Below the pieces are notes generated by a model. That model was given only the letters and a program-made list of their open reading frames with translations. It had not been told where the DNA came from and searched no databases. From a virus: a stretch of 30,890 nt of DNA. Where the stretch lies: positions 1 to 30,890 of the IMG/VR virus record IMGVR_UViG_3300010318_000024, one strand, 5' to 3'. This document shows, piece by piece, positions 30,642 to 30,890 of this stretch. The translations under genes and the position numbers were made by a program. Each line of letters starts with the position of its first letter. The first letter of the stretch is position 1.

Positions 30642-30648
30642 CCTCCTT
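30642..30648 (-). promoter_or_regulatory. Strong ribosome binding site of the 44-aa gene
   Basis: AAGGAGG with seven-base spacing to the ATG at 30634. It is the strongest Shine-Dalgarno seen here and confirms a very short gene. Confidence 0.8.
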
Positions 30649-30649
30649 A

Positions 30650-30890
30650 TCAAATAACGCGAGTTTTTTCGTGACCAACTCTGATACGAGGATCGCACCA
30701 GATTTCATAACCTGCTTCCTTAGCATCTAAACAGAATGAGACATCCTCACCACACATGTCCTGAACCTGACCAGATTCAAATTGTTGCATCTTAGGAGCA
30801 AACCAAGGATACTCAAGATTCTCAAAAACACCTTTCTTAATCAGTACCCATCCAAAACCTGTATAATCCACGGTGAAAGGTTTACGACGC
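30650..30890 (-). CDS. Glycosyltransferase-like protein, C-terminal end (runs off window)
   Basis: The frame stays open to the window edge (RRKPFTV before DYTGFGWVLIKKGVFENLEY), so the real start lies outside; an internal GTG at 30871 is not the start. The 80 visible residues contain GFGWVLIKKGVFENL, YPWFAPKMQQ and, after CGEDVSFCLDAKEAGY, EIWCDPRIRVGH. The order E-D-x-x-F-C ... G-Y ... D-P ... V-G-H is the acceptor-side end of family-2-like (GT-A) glycosyltransferases, in which the E-D acid is often the catalytic base and the late histidine helps bind the metal. The catalytic D-x-D is not visible. It may glycosylate virion or host surface components; T4-like cyanophages commonly carry such enzymes near structural genes. 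It ends just before a strong ribosome binding site. Confidence 0.72.
   Translation of the reverse strand, partial: RRKPFTVDYTGFGWVLIKKGVFENLEYPWFAPKMQQFESGQVQDMCGEDVSFCLDAKEAGYEIWCDPRIRVGHEKTRVI

Noticed and set aside
1-30890. tRNA genes, auxiliary metabolic genes, integrase or insertion sequences
   Set aside because: No cloverleaf-like sequence, photosynthesis or phosphate gene, recombinase or terminal inverted repeats were recognised; nearly every base belongs to a minus-strand structural gene.

Overview
This window looks like part of the structural-gene module of a marine T4-like myovirus, most likely a cyanophage of Synechococcus or Prochlorococcus (Kyanoviridae-type). The evidence is a nearly gap-free run of minus-strand genes in T4 virion-assembly order: gp25, gp6, gp7-like, gp8, a giant DUF4815-type protein, three small genes, gp13, gp14, gp15, gp16. 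The DNA is AT-rich, and the gp13, gp14, gp15 and gp25 sequences have the look of marine cyanophage versions. A pelagiphage or other marine T4-like host cannot be excluded from this window. I see no tRNA, integrase, insertion sequence, CRISPR array or host metabolic gene.

Layout in the direction of transcription (right to left). From 30890 to about 29547 there is a short accessory block: the C-terminal end of a glycosyltransferase-like protein, a 44-residue basic protein with an excellent ribosome binding site, a 241-residue conserved phage protein with a C-terminal four-cysteine motif, and a 66-residue protein. A likely T4-type late promoter then precedes gp25 and gp6 (29506-27028). From 27015 to 14539 one gene encodes a 4158-residue protein whose first ~240 residues resemble the C-terminal part of T4 gp7. 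The rest is repetitive beta-type modules plus one embedded YHYH domain. gp8 follows behind a second late-promoter match, then a 2510-residue DUF4815-type protein (12948-5416). Three small genes overlap end to start (5414-4633). A third late-promoter match precedes gp13, followed by gp14, gp15 and the first 42 codons of gp16, the small terminase.

Functionally, the window covers the baseplate wedge (gp25, gp6, gp7-like, gp8 and probably the DUF4815 protein), the neck (gp13, gp14), the tail terminator/sheath stabiliser (gp15) and the start of DNA packaging (gp16). T4 gp9, gp10, gp11, gp12 and wac, which lie between gp8 and gp13 in T4, are not recognisable as separate genes here. The two giants and the small genes occupy their place.

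The most unusual aspect is protein architecture. At least four recurring sequence modules are scattered through gp14, gp15, gp8, the gp7-like giant and the DUF4815 giant: a 'G-x-G-Y-x3-P' beta repeat, an 'I-D/G-D-E ... R-G ... G-T' unit, a 'hydrophobic-x-N-H-x-F/Y-x2-G-x-K-I-x-Y' unit, and a 'T-S-G-A ... G-E-x-I' unit. They enlarge T4 core proteins several-fold, most clearly gp14, which carries about ten repeats between conserved ends. No stretch longer than 300 bases lacks a gene.
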